From the NCBI GenBank assembly GCA_023388995.1, contig JAEWFD010000019.1, positions 1 through 62,199 on the forward strand: a stretch of DNA of 62,199 nt, read 5' to 3'. The stretch is from Bacillota bacterium (GTDB lineage Bacteria; Bacillota_I; Bacilli_A; Erysipelotrichales; Erysipelotrichaceae). Shown here piece by piece: positions 61,877 to 62,199 of this stretch. The translations under genes were made by a program, and so were the position numbers. Below the pieces are notes generated by a model. The model saw only the letters and a list, made by a program, of their open reading frames with translations, searched no databases and was not told the DNA's origin. Each line of letters opens with the position of its first letter. The first letter of the stretch is position 1.

Positions 61877-62007
61877 AAATGGGCACTGCTCAGCAAAGCG
61901 AGAAGCGCAAATCGATCTTTGAAAACCAAACAGAAACGTCAATAAACAAAAGAAGTAAAGAAGCTAGTAAGTAGCGAAAAGTGATAGAAATATCACGAGT
62001 CATAAAT

Positions 62008-62199
<192 letters not shown>

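Overview
The window comes from a low-GC, spore-forming Firmicute. The start of 16S rRNA at the right edge, together with gene order, points to the Erysipelotrichaceae (Clostridium innocuum/Amedibacillus-type relatives); this placement is an inference from the 16S 5' end, not a database match. Sporulation genes (pro-sigma-K, CotE, SpoVS), Met T-boxes, a lysine riboswitch and a type-B RNase P RNA all fit a Firmicute. Most genes lie on the + strand in compact operons with Shine-Dalgarno sites of the GGAGG type.

Positions 1 to about 10,900 are visibly more AT-rich than the rest and form an accessory island. It holds a seven-gene + strand run built round a type I restriction-modification system: hsdM, hsdS, a DUF6602 PD-(D/E)XK-like protein, hsdR, a PGN_0703-like PD-(D/E)XK nuclease, a DUF6680-like membrane protein and a GIY-YIG-like protein. 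A decayed gene (9000-9397), a DUF6287-like lipoprotein and a small anchored protein of unknown function follow.

From 10,945 to 31,070 three amino-acid importer operons each carry their own RNA switch: a Met T-box before an M20 amidohydrolase plus metNIQ, a second Met T-box before another metNIQ, and a lysine riboswitch before a polar amino-acid ABC importer. Between the first two lie a PAS-PAS-GGDEF-hemerythrin diguanylate cyclase, sigK, the conserved yqeG-yqeH-yhbY-nadD/yqeK-rsfS-yqeM-mtnN operon and a pair of glycosyltransferase-TPR paralogues.

From 31,078 to 41,122 there is a BlaI repressor with an M56-M23 metallopeptidase partner, a membrane-anchored XRE regulator, tseB-dnaD-nth, the opposed recU-ponA operon, gpsB, rnpB and an unidentified transcribed, structured region, then a Gfo/Idh/MocA oxidoreductase. 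From 41,158 to 55,061 the order is classic Bacillus-like backbone: rodZ-pgsA-cinA(C)-recA, rny-ymdB-spoVS, ferredoxin, miaB-cotE, mutS-mutL-miaA. The last part has an M20 amidohydrolase, msrA, two degenerate chromate-transporter-like proteins, a NatAB-type ABC exporter, rarA (reverse), dtd, and the rRNA promoter with the first ~190 nt of 16S rRNA.

The most notable observations are the DUF6602 gene set between hsdS and hsdR with three further genes behind it, the BlaI/M56-M23 pair with two clear operator dyads, the identical mother-cell-like promoter geometry before spoVS and cotE, and the unidentified RNA at about 39.83-40.10 kb.
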